Part shown: positions 17,975-26,313 of the stretch, piece after piece
How positions within the stretch are numbered: the first letter of the stretch is position 1
Layout of the letters: each line of letters starts with the position of its first letter
Assembly: GCF_002002925.1 (NCBI RefSeq)
Contig: NZ_CP019511.1
Location: 1,054,001 to 1,118,000 of the forward strand
Direction: 5' to 3'
Origin: Sphingomonas sp. LM7
Lineage (GTDB): Bacteria > Pseudomonadota > Alphaproteobacteria > Sphingomonadales > Sphingomonadaceae
Length of the DNA stretch: 64,000 bases
Notes under the pieces: model-generated
Told to the model about the DNA's origin: nothing
Databases searched by the model: none
What the model saw: the letters and a program-made list of their open reading frames with translations, nothing else
Position numbers and translations under genes: made by a program

Positions 17975-18394
17975 TCAGCCCGACTTCTTGCCGGGCCCGC
18001 ACCTGACGAGAAAATACTGGCGTTTCAGGTCGATCGCCTCCTGGCGCATCGTCTCCAGGCGGCGCCGCTCGTCGAGCGCGCGCTGCCGGTCGTCCAGGGC
18101 GAGCTGGCCGAGCGCGAGTTCCTGATCGGTGGCCGGGACGATCGCTTCGGTGGCGGGCGGCGCAGTGCCTTCGCGGATCGCGCGGCGTTTGTCGGCCAGG
18201 GCGATCCGCTCGACGACGATCTGGGCCTGTTCGCGATAAAAGCCAGTGACCGCCGTGCTCCGCCGCTGCGCTTCCGTCGCGAAGACCGGAAGCACGATCG
18301 CGCGCTCACACCGCTCGATAGCGGTGTCGAGCGCGGGGAAATCCATCGACTGGGCAGTCTGCGGCATCGCGGCGGCGAGGACGAGGAGCAGCAT
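17975..18394 (-). CDS. Exported coiled-coil protein of unknown function
   Basis: 139 residues: a short signal peptide (MLLLVLAAAMPQTAQS), then a mostly helical, charged body with heptad-like stretches (ALDDRQRALDERRRLETMRQ) suggesting a coiled coil. Two Cys residues (IERCERA and LVRCGPG) flank the helices and may pair. It is 42 bp before the next small exported protein gene on the same strand. No family recognised. Confidence 0.65.
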   Translation of the reverse strand: MLLLVLAAAMPQTAQSMDFPALDTAIERCERAIVLPVFATEAQRRSTAVTGFYREQAQIVVERIALADKRRAIREGTAPPATEAIVPATDQELALGQLALDDRQRALDERRRLETMRQEAIDLKRQYFLVRCGPGKKSG

Positions 18395-18436
18395 GCGCGG
18401 CGCCTTATCCGATATCGCCGCCGCGTGCGAGGCGCC

Positions 18437-18655
18437 TCAGCTCTTTGCAGGCTTCTTGCCCTGGGTCGGGCCGGCCAGCTGGTCGGCGGGGCAGCGGATG
18501 ATCGGTGTCAGTTCGGTACGGCCGCCGGCGACGGGGACGCGCTGGACCTTGCAGCCCTGCTTCAGGGCGCCGGCAACGTCGTTAGAGCGATACTGGATTT
18601 CGGCAACCGGCGCGGACTGGGCAGCGACAGCAAGAGCGATCAAAGTCGCGATCAT
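18437..18655 (-). CDS. Small exported protein of unknown function
   Basis: 72 residues from the ATG at 18655, chosen because AAAGGA lies six bases upstream; the open frame to 18742 would run into the divergent promoter region. The N-terminus MIATLIALAVAAQSAPVA is a signal peptide. The mature part has two Cys (GCKVQRV, IIRCPAD) likely to form a disulfide and a basic Lys-rich tail. It is divergent from the response regulator gene, so it may share its control region. Confidence 0.65.
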   Translation of the reverse strand: MIATLIALAVAAQSAPVAEIQYRSNDVAGALKQGCKVQRVPVAGGRTELTPIIRCPADQLAGPTQGKKPAKS

Positions 18656-18722
18656 GGGTATTCCTTTCCAGAGGATATCACCCGCCGCTACGCAGGCAGC
18701 GTTGCTCGACTCCGCCCTTTCC

Positions 18723-18740
18723 GTAAGGAATTGTTGCTGC
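18723..18740 (+). promoter_or_regulatory. Putative regulator-binding site, copy 1, upstream of the two-component system
   Basis: GTAAGGAATTGTTGCTGC. An inverted copy differing at one position lies at 20871-20888. This copy ends 86 bases before the chosen response-regulator start and is followed by a GCACTGC/GCAGTGC inverted repeat (18739-18759). The pair brackets the two-component genes, which suggests binding by that response regulator (inference). Confidence 0.5.
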
Positions 18741-18825
18741 ACTGCGTTTTGTGCAGTGCGGTGTATTCCCTGCGTTGACCCCTGCCCCGCGGGTTTCTAC
18801 GTCGTCCGGGATGTTGCAATCCAAG

Positions 18826-19545
18826 ATGACGACGACCACCGCCCCCACCATCGTCCTTGTCGAAGACGATCCCGCGCTCCGGACTCTCACTTCCCGAGCA
18901 TTGCAGGAGAATGGGTTCGCCGTGCGGCCCGCCGCGACCGGCGCGGAAATGTGGCTCGCGCTGGAGGGCGCGGCAGTCGATCTCATCATCCTCGACATCA
19001 TGCTGCCGGGCACCAGCGGCATCGATCTCTGCCGGATGATCCGCGAGAAGAGCCAGGTTCCGATCATCTTCATTTCGGCGCGCGGCAGCGAGACCGACCG
19101 GGTGGTCGGGCTCGAGCTCGGTGCCGACGATTATCTGACCAAGCCGTTCGGCACTCGTGAGCTGATTGCGCGGATCCGCGCAGTGCTCCGTCGCGAGGGC
19201 GGCAAGCAGGAAAGCGCGCAGCGTAGCCTGGGGCTGGTTCGCTTCGACGGCTGGACGCTCAATTTGCCGCGTCGCGAACTGCTTTCACCGAGCGGCGCCG
19301 TCGTGGATCTCACCGGCGCGGAATTCGACCTGCTCGTCAGCCTTTGCGAGCATAGCGGCCGGGTGATCGCGCGCGAACGGCTGATCGAGCTGTCGCGCAC
19401 GCGGCTGGGCGACAGCTCCGACCGCAGCGTGGACGTGCTGGTCAGCCGGTTGCGGCGCAAGCTTTCCTCCACCGGCAGCGCGGCCCCAATCGTGACCGTG
19501 CGCGGCATCGGCTATATGTTCAACGCGCCCGTCACGCGCGAATGA
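18826..19545 (+). CDS. OmpR-family response regulator
   Basis: 239 residues. The receiver has the acidic pair Asp14/Asp15 (VLVEDDPAL), phospho-acceptor Asp57 (LIILDIMLPG), the switch Ser in FISARGS and Lys106 (LTKPFG). The C-terminal winged-helix DNA-binding domain is intact (LTGAEFDLLVSL; DRSVDVLVSRLRRKL; VRGIGYMF). It is co-translated with its kinase by an ATGA overlap. The start at 18826 gives a standard N-terminus; ATG 18811 is an alternative. It may regulate itself and the following carbonic anhydrase/SulP genes through the 18-bp sites. Confidence 0.95.
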   Translation: MTTTTAPTIVLVEDDPALRTLTSRALQENGFAVRPAATGAEMWLALEGAAVDLIILDIMLPGTSGIDLCRMIREKSQVPIIFISARGSETDRVVGLELGADDYLTKPFGTRELIARIRAVLRREGGKQESAQRSLGLVRFDGWTLNLPRRELLSPSGAVVDLTGAEFDLLVSLCEHSGRVIARERLIELSRTRLGDSSDRSVDVLVSRLRRKLSSTGSAAPIVTVRGIGYMFNAPVTRE

Positions 19546-20855
19546 TGCGCCTCGTCAGGGCGCCGCTGGGCCTGATCGGCCAGATCTTCGCGATCCTGCT
19601 GCTGGCGATCCTGATCGAATTCGGTGCGAGCACTTTCTTTTACGAGCGCGCCAGCCAGTTCTCGGTGCAGGATGACGAGGCGCGCCGCCTGGCCGAGCAT
19701 ATCGTGATCGCGCGCAAGCTGCTTTCGGAGCAGCCGCCCGCTCTGCGCCCCGCCCTCGCCACCGACCTGACGACGACGCGCTACCGGATCGCGTGGAGCG
19801 AGGAACTCCCCACTTCGCTCCGCGTCACTCCCACCCTCGACCGCATCCACCACCAGGTGCTCGACTGGGAGCCCAGCTTGAAGACGGCGGGCCTGCAGCT
19901 GCGGCTGGTCGGGCCGGCGCGCGACGCAGTGATCGTCGGCGGCACCACCTTGCCCGACGGCAGCTGGATGAAGTTCGCGACGCGCGAGCCGGTCCATGAC
20001 ATGGGCTTTTCGCTCGACCGTATCCTGCTCGCGCTGGCGCCTGCAGTGGCGATCATCCTGATCGGCGGCGTGATGGTCCGCCAGACCTTGCTGCCGCTGC
20101 GTCGGCTCGCGCATGCCACCGAGCGCGTAGGCGCGGGCGACATGCAGGAAGTGGCGGAGGGCGGCCCCGGCGAAGTGCGCCGCGTGATCCACGCCTTCAA
20201 CCGGATGCAGAACCGCATCCACCGGCTGCTGGTCGACCGGACGCAGGCACTCGCCGCGGTAGGGCACGATCTGCGCACGCCGCTGGCCCGGCTGCGGCTG
20301 CGCGCCGACGCGATCGGCGATGCCGGCGTCCGCGAGGAGATCGAAACCGATATCGTCGAGATGCAGGCGATGATCGATTCGCTGCTCGCCTATCTCGCGG
20401 GCGAGTCCACCGGCGAGACGCGGCAGGCAGTCGATCTCGCCATCCTGTGCAGCACGATCGCCGACGACATGGGCGACCATGGCCATGACGTAATCTATTC
20501 CGGCCCCGTCCATCTCGAGCGCGTGGTCTATCCGATCGCAATGAAGCGCGCGGTGATGAACCTGGTCGAGAACGGCATCCATTATGGTGATCGCGTGGCG
20601 GTGACGCTGGTCAAGCAGGACGACGCCACCGTCATCCGCATCGAGGACGACGGCCCCGGCATTCCCGAAGAAGCGATCGACCGGGCCCTCGAACCCTTTG
20701 TCCGCCTGGACGATGCGCGCGCGCGCGATACCGTGGGGTTCGGGCTGGGACTATCGATCGTCGCGCGCGCAGTCGAAGCAGAGGGCGGCGTGCTCGCGCT
20801 GTCAAATCGTCCCGAAGGCGGGTTGCGCGCCGAAATTCACCTCCCCGCCGCCTGA
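19542..20855 (+). CDS. EnvZ-like sensor histidine kinase
   Basis: 437 residues, inner membrane. Two transmembrane helices (about 11-33 and 160-180) enclose a periplasmic sensor of about 125 residues with no recognised fold. A HAMP linker (about 181-232) leads to the HisKA box (AAVGHDLRTPLARL, His242) and an ATPase domain with N, G1 (IEDDGPGIP) and G2 (GFGLGLSIV) boxes. It starts inside the response-regulator stop. The stimulus is unknown; linkage to bicarbonate-handling genes suggests pH, CO2 or anion sensing (inference). Confidence 0.95.
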   Translation: MMRLVRAPLGLIGQIFAILLLAILIEFGASTFFYERASQFSVQDDEARRLAEHIVIARKLLSEQPPALRPALATDLTTTRYRIAWSEELPTSLRVTPTLDRIHHQVLDWEPSLKTAGLQLRLVGPARDAVIVGGTTLPDGSWMKFATREPVHDMGFSLDRILLALAPAVAIILIGGVMVRQTLLPLRRLAHATERVGAGDMQEVAEGGPGEVRRVIHAFNRMQNRIHRLLVDRTQALAAVGHDLRTPLARLRLRADAIGDAGVREEIETDIVEMQAMIDSLLAYLAGESTGETRQAVDLAILCSTIADDMGDHGHDVIYSGPVHLERVVYPIAMKRAVMNLVENGIHYGDRVAVTLVKQDDATVIRIEDDGPGIPEEAIDRALEPFVRLDDARARDTVGFGLGLSIVARAVEAEGGVLALSNRPEGGLRAEIHLPAA

Positions 20856-20870
20856 ACACGCTGCACCGCA

Positions 20871-20888
20871 GCAGCAACAATTTCTTAC
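20871..20888 (-). promoter_or_regulatory. Putative regulator-binding site, copy 2, upstream of carbonic anhydrase
   Basis: Read on the minus strand the sequence is GTAAGAAATTGTTGCTGC, matching copy 1 at 17 of 18 positions. It begins 15 bases after the kinase stop and ends 86 bases before the carbonic anhydrase start. A small stem (GCTGC TTT GCAGC, 20895-20907) follows. It is probably a control element for the carbonic anhydrase/SulP pair. Confidence 0.5.
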
Positions 20889-20973
20889 AGATGCGCTGCT
20901 TTGCAGCAAAGCCAAGTGCCTACTTCAATAACACGCCCGCCTTCGACGCGGGCCTGTGATTGGAGCTAGCACT

Positions 20974-21666
20974 GTGAATGAACTCATCGGACGGGTCTAC
21001 GGGTTCTCGAAACAAGTGTTTCCGACCCAGAGCGACCTCTATTCGAAGCTCGCCAGCGACGGGCAGAGCCCCAAGGCGCTGATGATCTCGTGCGCCGATT
21101 CGCGCGTCGTTCCCGAACATATCATGCAGGCTGCCCCGGGCGACCTGTTCGTCTGCCGCAATGCCGGCAACATCGTGCCCCCCTATGCGATGCAGAATGG
21201 CGGCGTCACCTCGACGGTCGAATATGCCGTGATGGTGCTCGGCATCCGCGACATCATCATCTGCGGCCATTCGGACTGCGGCGCGATGAAGGCCGTCTCG
21301 AACCCCGCCGGGCTCGAGAAAATGCCCAACGTCGCCGCCTGGCTGAAGCATAGCTGCGCCGCCGAGCAAGTGGTGAACGAAGGCTATCCCGAAATGGAGA
21401 GCGCCGACCGGGTTCGCGCGATCAGCCTCGAGAACGTCGTCGCACAGCTCAACCACCTGCGCACGCATCCCTCGGTCGCCGCCGGCATCGCACGCGGCGA
21501 AATCGCGCTGCACGGCTGGTTCTTCGACATCGGCGCCGGACAGGTGCTCGCGCTCGACGGCCGCACCGGTCGCTTCGTTGCGCTGGACGAGGCCGAGGAT
21601 CTGCCCGTGGCGCAGGCCGCATCGCAGCGGCTTGCCGGCGAAGTGCTGCTGGAGGCCGCGGAATGA
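20974..21666 (+). CDS. Beta-class carbonic anhydrase
   Basis: 230 residues; interconverts CO2 and bicarbonate in the cytosol. The zinc set is Cys40 and Asp42 (CADSR), His99 and Cys102 (GHSDC), as in the beta class, with FVCRNAGNIVPP and GVTSTVEYAV also typical. The GTG at 20974 is chosen because a TTGGAG ribosome-binding site lies eight bases upstream; a GTG at 20956 has none. It overlaps the SulP gene by four bases, so the enzyme is made together with a presumptive bicarbonate transporter. Confidence 0.93.
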   Translation: MNELIGRVYGFSKQVFPTQSDLYSKLASDGQSPKALMISCADSRVVPEHIMQAAPGDLFVCRNAGNIVPPYAMQNGGVTSTVEYAVMVLGIRDIIICGHSDCGAMKAVSNPAGLEKMPNVAAWLKHSCAAEQVVNEGYPEMESADRVRAISLENVVAQLNHLRTHPSVAAGIARGEIALHGWFFDIGAGQVLALDGRTGRFVALDEAEDLPVAQAASQRLAGEVLLEAAE

Positions 21667-23171
21667 GTATCGCCGAAACGCGCGCGACCGGTTGGATCGC
21701 GCGCGACCTGACCGCGTCGGTCGTCGTCTTTCTGGTCGCAATGCCCCTGTGCATGGGCATCGCGATCGCGTCGGGCGTTCCACCTGAAAAAGGCCTGATC
21801 ACCGGCATCATCGGCGGCATCGTCGTCGGTGCGCTGGCAGGCTCGCCGTTGCAGGTCAGCGGCCCCGCCGCCGGCCTGGCGGTGATCGTGTTCGAACTGG
21901 TCCGCGACCAGGGGCTGTCCGCGCTCGGGCCGATCCTGATCCTCGCGGGCGCAATCCAGGTCGCGGCAGGCATCTTCCGCGTCGGCGGCTGGTTCCGCGC
22001 GATTTCGCCGGCAGTGGTCCACGGCATGCTCGCCGGCATCGGCGTGCTGATCGTGATCGGGCAATATCATGTCCTGTTCGACGCCAAGCCGCTGTCGAGC
22101 GGTCTCGAGAACCTGATGGCAATGCCCGGACGGCTGCTCGGGCTTTCGTCCGACCTGCGCGCCGCCGAACTGGCGCTGATCCTCGGCCTCACCACGATCG
22201 CCGCGATGCTCGGCTGGGAAAAGCTGCGTCCTGCTTCGCTCAAGCTCGTCCCCGGCGCGCTGATCGGCGTGGTGGCAGCGACCCTGCTGGCCTTCTCGCT
22301 CGGGATCGACGTCACCCGCGTGACCGTGCCGGAGAACATCGCAGCCGCAGTGGCGCTGCCCGACAGCAGCTTCCTTGCACGCTTCCTTGACCCGACGGTG
22401 ATTACCGCGGCCGTGGCCATCGCATTCATCGCCAGCGCCGAGACGCTGCTTTCGGCCGCCGCCGTCGATCGCATGCATGACGGCGTACGCACCGACTATA
22501 ACAAGGAACTGCGCGCGCAGGGCATCGGAAACCTACTGTGCGGCGCCGCGGGCGCGCTGCCGATGACCGGCGTCATCGTGCGCAGCTCGGCCAACGTACA
22601 GGCCGGCGCCACCACGCGCCTATCGGCGATCATGCACGGCGTGTGGATCCTCGGCTTCGTTGCGCTGCTGCCCTGGCTGCTGCGCGAGATCCCGATGGCC
22701 GCGCTGGGTGCAGTGCTGGTCGTCACCGGCGCACGGCTGGTGAACTTCAGCCACGCCAAGCATCTGTTCAAGGATTATGGCCTGCTCCCCGCAGCGATCT
22801 GGGCGGTTACGCTGGTCCTGGTCGTCGCCGAGGATCTGCTGACCGGCGTGCTGGTCGGCATCGCCCTCTCGATGCTCGAGCTGCTGCCGCATGGCCGCCG
22901 TCTCCGGCTTAAGGTCGACGAGCGTGACGACGCAGAAGGGCGCACGATCACGCTGGAAGGCGCGGCGACCTTCGTCGCGCTGCCCAAGCTGTCGGCAAAG
23001 CTCGAATCGACGCCGGTTGGTTCGCCGGTCCGCTTCGACCTGACGCGCTGCTCTGCAGTCGACCACACCTGTGCGGAGCTGCTGCGCGACTGGTCGTCGC
23101 GGCGACGCGCCGGCGGATCCGAGGTTGCCTTCGACGGCGCGATCGGGCGGTTCGCCAAGCTCGCAGCCTGA
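21663..23171 (+). CDS. SulP-family inorganic anion transporter (probable bicarbonate transporter)
   Basis: 502 residues, inner membrane. About ten to twelve hydrophobic helices, with the family signature region QVSGPAAGLAVIVFELV and the AASAETLLSAAAVDRM-like segment (SAETLLSAAAVDRMHDG), and a C-terminal STAS-like domain from about residue 415. SulP proteins carry sulfate, bicarbonate, oxalate or chloride; the ATGA coupling to a carbonic anhydrase points to bicarbonate, as in BicA-type systems (inference from context). A terminator follows 19 bp after the stop. Confidence 0.9.
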   Translation: MSIAETRATGWIARDLTASVVVFLVAMPLCMGIAIASGVPPEKGLITGIIGGIVVGALAGSPLQVSGPAAGLAVIVFELVRDQGLSALGPILILAGAIQVAAGIFRVGGWFRAISPAVVHGMLAGIGVLIVIGQYHVLFDAKPLSSGLENLMAMPGRLLGLSSDLRAAELALILGLTTIAAMLGWEKLRPASLKLVPGALIGVVAATLLAFSLGIDVTRVTVPENIAAAVALPDSSFLARFLDPTVITAAVAIAFIASAETLLSAAAVDRMHDGVRTDYNKELRAQGIGNLLCGAAGALPMTGVIVRSSANVQAGATTRLSAIMHGVWILGFVALLPWLLREIPMAALGAVLVVTGARLVNFSHAKHLFKDYGLLPAAIWAVTLVLVVAEDLLTGVLVGIALSMLELLPHGRRLRLKVDERDDAEGRTITLEGAATFVALPKLSAKLESTPVGSPVRFDLTRCSAVDHTCAELLRDWSSRRRAGGSEVAFDGAIGRFAKLAA

Positions 23172-23190
23172 TAGCAAGCTGATGTTGGGA

Positions 23191-23219
23191 GGGGCTCGCC
23201 GGAAACGGCGGGCCCCTTT
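23191..23219 (+). terminator. Rho-independent terminator after the carbonic anhydrase/SulP genes
   Basis: An 11-bp stem (GGGGCTCGCCG with CGGCGGGCCCC, one G-T wobble) closes a GAAA tetraloop and is followed by TTT. It is placed 19 bases after the SulP stop and would also separate this transcript from the convergent eCIS operon. Confidence 0.8.
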
Positions 23220-23545
23220 CCGTTCCAGGCCGTGACTCACAAGAGCGGCCGTTCAGCGAGCGCTCCAGTTGCGGAAGTTTGTTAATTGGGTTTGCCAGCG
23301 GGAATCGCCGCTCCGCCTTAAGCAGTCGCCGTTCCCCACCTGTCACCCCGGCTTTGTGCCGGGGTCCATCAAGCCGAGGGCGAGAAGCAAGGGGCGAAAG
23401 GCGAGAGGTGCCCGCGTGCCGCACAGTGGACCCCGGCACAAGGCCAGGGCGACGATGAAGTGAGCACGCAGAAGACGAGCGGCAGCTAACCACCCCGCTC
23501 GCAAAAGTTAGTCTCACAACGATGTCAGTCATTTGGTTTCGGGAC
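23220..23545. repeat. Gene-free gap with an inverted repeat pair at the 3' end of the eCIS operon
   Basis: No gene is supported in these 326 bases. An element around 23341-23369 (ACCCCGGCTTTGTGCCGGGGT, itself a hairpin) has an imperfect inverse at about 23426-23453 (GGACCCCGGCACAAGG core). The style matches the hairpin at 107-124. They probably represent a dispersed palindromic repeat and may end the long leftward eCIS transcript. Confidence 0.65.
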
Positions 23546-24157
23546 CTAGCCCACCACGCGGTGGAGCATTACCATCGATGCGGCGCGATCGGCGATCGCC
23601 CACCCCTCGCCCGCGACCAGCAAATCGACGAACGCCACGACGCCGGGATAATAATCGGCATAATCGTGGAACAGCACGACGGCTCCGGGAGTGAGAAACG
23701 CTTCGAAGTGCCGGAAGTCGCGCTCGACATTGAGCCGGTCGTGGAGCCCATCGACGAACAGCAAATCGATCGGCTGATCCCATTCGGTCTCGTAGGACAG
23801 GCTGCGAAGCGGTTTCACGACCTCGGCCACACCCGCGCCGGTGATGTTGGCGAGAAAGCTGCTGAAGGTCGGCGCGCTGCGATTGAGCCGCTTGTCCGCA
23901 GCGCCGACGGTCCCCTGATGCGGATCGACCGCGTAGAGCCGCGATTGCGGCGAGAGCGCGCGCAGCACCGCCCCGAGCACCACCGTCGAGCGCCCCTGAT
24001 AGCTGCCGATCTCGACAAAGGTGCGCACGCCGCCATCTCGGGTCGCGTGCACCGCTGCGGCGATCAGCAACTCGGCTTCCTTGTCGTCGAGCCATCCGGT
24101 CACCCGGCGCATCGTGCCGAGGATCTCCAGCGGCTTGAGCAGCGCCAGCGCGGTCAT
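23546..24157 (-). CDS. Class I SAM-dependent methyltransferase (Methyltransf_24 type)
   Basis: 203 residues. FVEIGSYQGRSTVVLG is the SAM-binding loop, LFVDGLHD and LFHDYADYYPGVVAFVDLL follow as in the sugar- or glycan-linked methyltransferase group. The ATG at 24157 overlaps the preceding stop (ATGA). The protein is clearly paralogous to the C-terminal domain of the upstream fusion protein: both share a leader of the form MR..GWL.D.EA, then VEIGS, DGLHD and FHDYADY-PGV-AFVD. It is the last gene of the eCIS operon. Its substrate is unknown; a methylated sugar on the particle is the attractive idea. Confidence 0.85.
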   Translation of the reverse strand: MTALALLKPLEILGTMRRVTGWLDDKEAELLIAAAVHATRDGGVRTFVEIGSYQGRSTVVLGAVLRALSPQSRLYAVDPHQGTVGAADKRLNRSAPTFSSFLANITGAGVAEVVKPLRSLSYETEWDQPIDLLFVDGLHDRLNVERDFRHFEAFLTPGAVVLFHDYADYYPGVVAFVDLLVAGEGWAIADRAASMVMLHRVVG

Positions 24158-26313
24158 GCGTGCGCCGCCAGCGAATGCGCCACCGGCTGGCCGAGAGAGG
24201 TCCTTCGGCGCAGGATGCGCAGCGTCTCGATGGCGGTTTCGACTTCCCATTCCCCCGTAGCGACGAGTTCGTCGACGAACGCCGCGACGCCCGGGAAATA
24301 ATCGGCATAGTCGTGGAAGGCGACGCGGGCGGCGGGCGCCAGCGCAGCTTCGAAGGCGGCAAAATCGGCGGCGACGGCGGGATAGTCGTGGAGCCCGTCG
24401 ATCAGCAGCAAGTCGACCGGGTCGGCGGTGGCGAACGCACGGGCGTCGCCGGTGCGCGCCGAGATCCAGTCGCCGAGTCCCGAACTGGCGAGCATCTGAT
24501 CGAAGCGGCCGCGGGTGACGCTATCGCGCGCCAATTTGTCTTCCCGGCTGCCGGTGACGCCGTCGAAGCGATCGATCGCCGTCACCCGCGCGTGGATTTC
24601 GGCGGCCTGGGCCGCGCGGCCGAGTAGCACGGTGGCCTTGCCGCAATGGCTGCCGATCTCGACCAGATGGCCCGCAGCCGCATCGCGCGACAGCGCAGCA
24701 CGTGCGGCACCGAGCAGTGCGCCGGCCTCGGCATCGCTCAGCCAGCCGGGCAGCGCGCGCATCTCGGCGAGGATCGCGGCATCTTCGGAGACGGCCTGCG
24801 GGAGCGGTGCCGGCGGCGCACGGCGATATTGGCTGGACATCGCCCGGAGATGGCGGCGCAGCGGATCGTCGAGCACGCGCGGCACCGGATGCATCCAGAA
24901 GGTGCGCGCGTCGCTCCGCGCCGCATCGACGTCGCGCGTGCTCCAGCGCCGGCGATATTGAGTCCAGTCGCCCCGGCACGGGTTCTGCTCGACGGGAAAG
25001 CCGAGCAGCTTTGCCAGCGTCGGGAACAGGATTTCCTCGGTCGCCCACAGCTTGGAGGCGGCAAGGATGTCTTGGAGTTGCGGATCTTCGAACAGCGTAG
25101 CGATCGCACGGCCGCAATCGGCGCCGATCACCGTGCCTGGCCAAAAGGTCCAGTGGACGAAGGCTGCGTCGCCGCCTTCAAACCGGTCGAGAAAGCGCTG
25201 CCACAGCGCTCGCTCGGCCTGCGCAGTGGCGGCTGGCGGGATACGGGTCGAGCGGCCCTGGGGCCGGGCGTCGCTGGACAGGACACCAGCCACGCCGCCC
25301 TGATTGGCCAGGAATGCGGGATAGCCGCCGCGCAGCTGCATCTGATCCGAATCGACGATGGTAAGCGAGTCGTAGTCGCGGCCGCCGAGATGGCCGATGC
25401 AATCGAGCGCGAAGTCGTGAAGCTTGCCCCATTTCATCGGCCGCGGCGCAGGCACGATCTCGACGCCCCAGCGTGCCCAGGGCAGTTGCGGGTCGATCAG
25501 GTCGCCCGCGGCGCTGCCGTCATACAGCAGGATCGGCGAGGCATCGTCGTGCCAGCACAGATTGCGCACCAAGTCGACCACGCATTCCGGCCGCTCATGC
25601 ACGAGCAAGGCGTAGACATTAGCGACAGGCAATGCAGCGATCGGCGGCGATGCACCCGACCATGAGGCGATGCGATCGAGCAGCGGGCCTGACGCGCGCT
25701 CGGTCCAATAACCGCCTCGCGTACGCTTGGGGCTGGTGTTGCCGCGATGGACGCGCGCGACCAGCCAATCGGTGTCGGGCATCGCGTGGACATGCGCGTC
25801 GCGCGCGTCGAGCACGAACCGGGTATCCTCGCCGCTGCGGATCGCGGCAAAGCGCCGGCGCTCCCAGAGCGCGCGGCGATAGGCCATGCTGGCGCCGTAA
25901 ATCCAGCGCTGGCGGCCGCCCCAGCAATAGTCCCATGCCTGCGCCCCGTCGTCGGCGAGGAAGGCAATGCGGTCGAGTCCGACAATGTCGGCGCCGTTCG
26001 CCTCGATCGCGGCGAGCTGCCGCGCGAGCCGGTCGGGCGCATGCCAGTCGTCGTCGTCCCAATGGACGATAACCTCGCCGCGCGAGAGTTCGCACAGCTG
26101 GTTGCGCTTGTCGCCGAGGATGCGGCGGGCTTCCTCGCGGACATAGCGGATGCGGGGATCGCCTGGGATCAGATCGGCGACGCTGTCCGCCCCATCGTCG
26201 AGGATGACGAGTTCGGCATCGTCGCGTTCCTGCGCAAGGAACTGGGCGATCGCCGCAGGCACGAAGCGACGCCGGTCGGCAGTTGGCATGATCGCGGAGA
26301 TGCGCGGGGTCAT
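24154..26313 (-). CDS. Glycosyltransferase-methyltransferase fusion protein
   Basis: 719 residues in three parts. Residues 1 to about 210 form a GT2 glycosyltransferase (RISAIMPTADRRRF; ILDDGAD; metal-binding VHWDDDDW with Asp86-89; then a second conserved segment around GSM/ASMAYRRALWERR). The middle, about 215-490, looks like a second GT-A-like domain (YDSLTIVDSDQMQL as a possible DxD-type site). From about 515 a Methyltransf_24 domain follows (HLVEIGSHCGKATVLLG at 549-565, LIDGLHD near 640). The ATG at 26313 overlaps the upstream stop. Being co-translated with eCIS genes, it may glycosylate particle proteins such as the collagen-like or Pro/Thr-rich ones (inference). Confidence 0.8.
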   Translation of the reverse strand: MTPRISAIMPTADRRRFVPAAIAQFLAQERDDAELVILDDGADSVADLIPGDPRIRYVREEARRILGDKRNQLCELSRGEVIVHWDDDDWHAPDRLARQLAAIEANGADIVGLDRIAFLADDGAQAWDYCWGGRQRWIYGASMAYRRALWERRRFAAIRSGEDTRFVLDARDAHVHAMPDTDWLVARVHRGNTSPKRTRGGYWTERASGPLLDRIASWSGASPPIAALPVANVYALLVHERPECVVDLVRNLCWHDDASPILLYDGSAAGDLIDPQLPWARWGVEIVPAPRPMKWGKLHDFALDCIGHLGGRDYDSLTIVDSDQMQLRGGYPAFLANQGGVAGVLSSDARPQGRSTRIPPAATAQAERALWQRFLDRFEGGDAAFVHWTFWPGTVIGADCGRAIATLFEDPQLQDILAASKLWATEEILFPTLAKLLGFPVEQNPCRGDWTQYRRRWSTRDVDAARSDARTFWMHPVPRVLDDPLRRHLRAMSSQYRRAPPAPLPQAVSEDAAILAEMRALPGWLSDAEAGALLGAARAALSRDAAAGHLVEIGSHCGKATVLLGRAAQAAEIHARVTAIDRFDGVTGSREDKLARDSVTRGRFDQMLASSGLGDWISARTGDARAFATADPVDLLLIDGLHDYPAVAADFAAFEAALAPAARVAFHDYADYFPGVAAFVDELVATGEWEVETAIETLRILRRRTSLGQPVAHSLAAHA

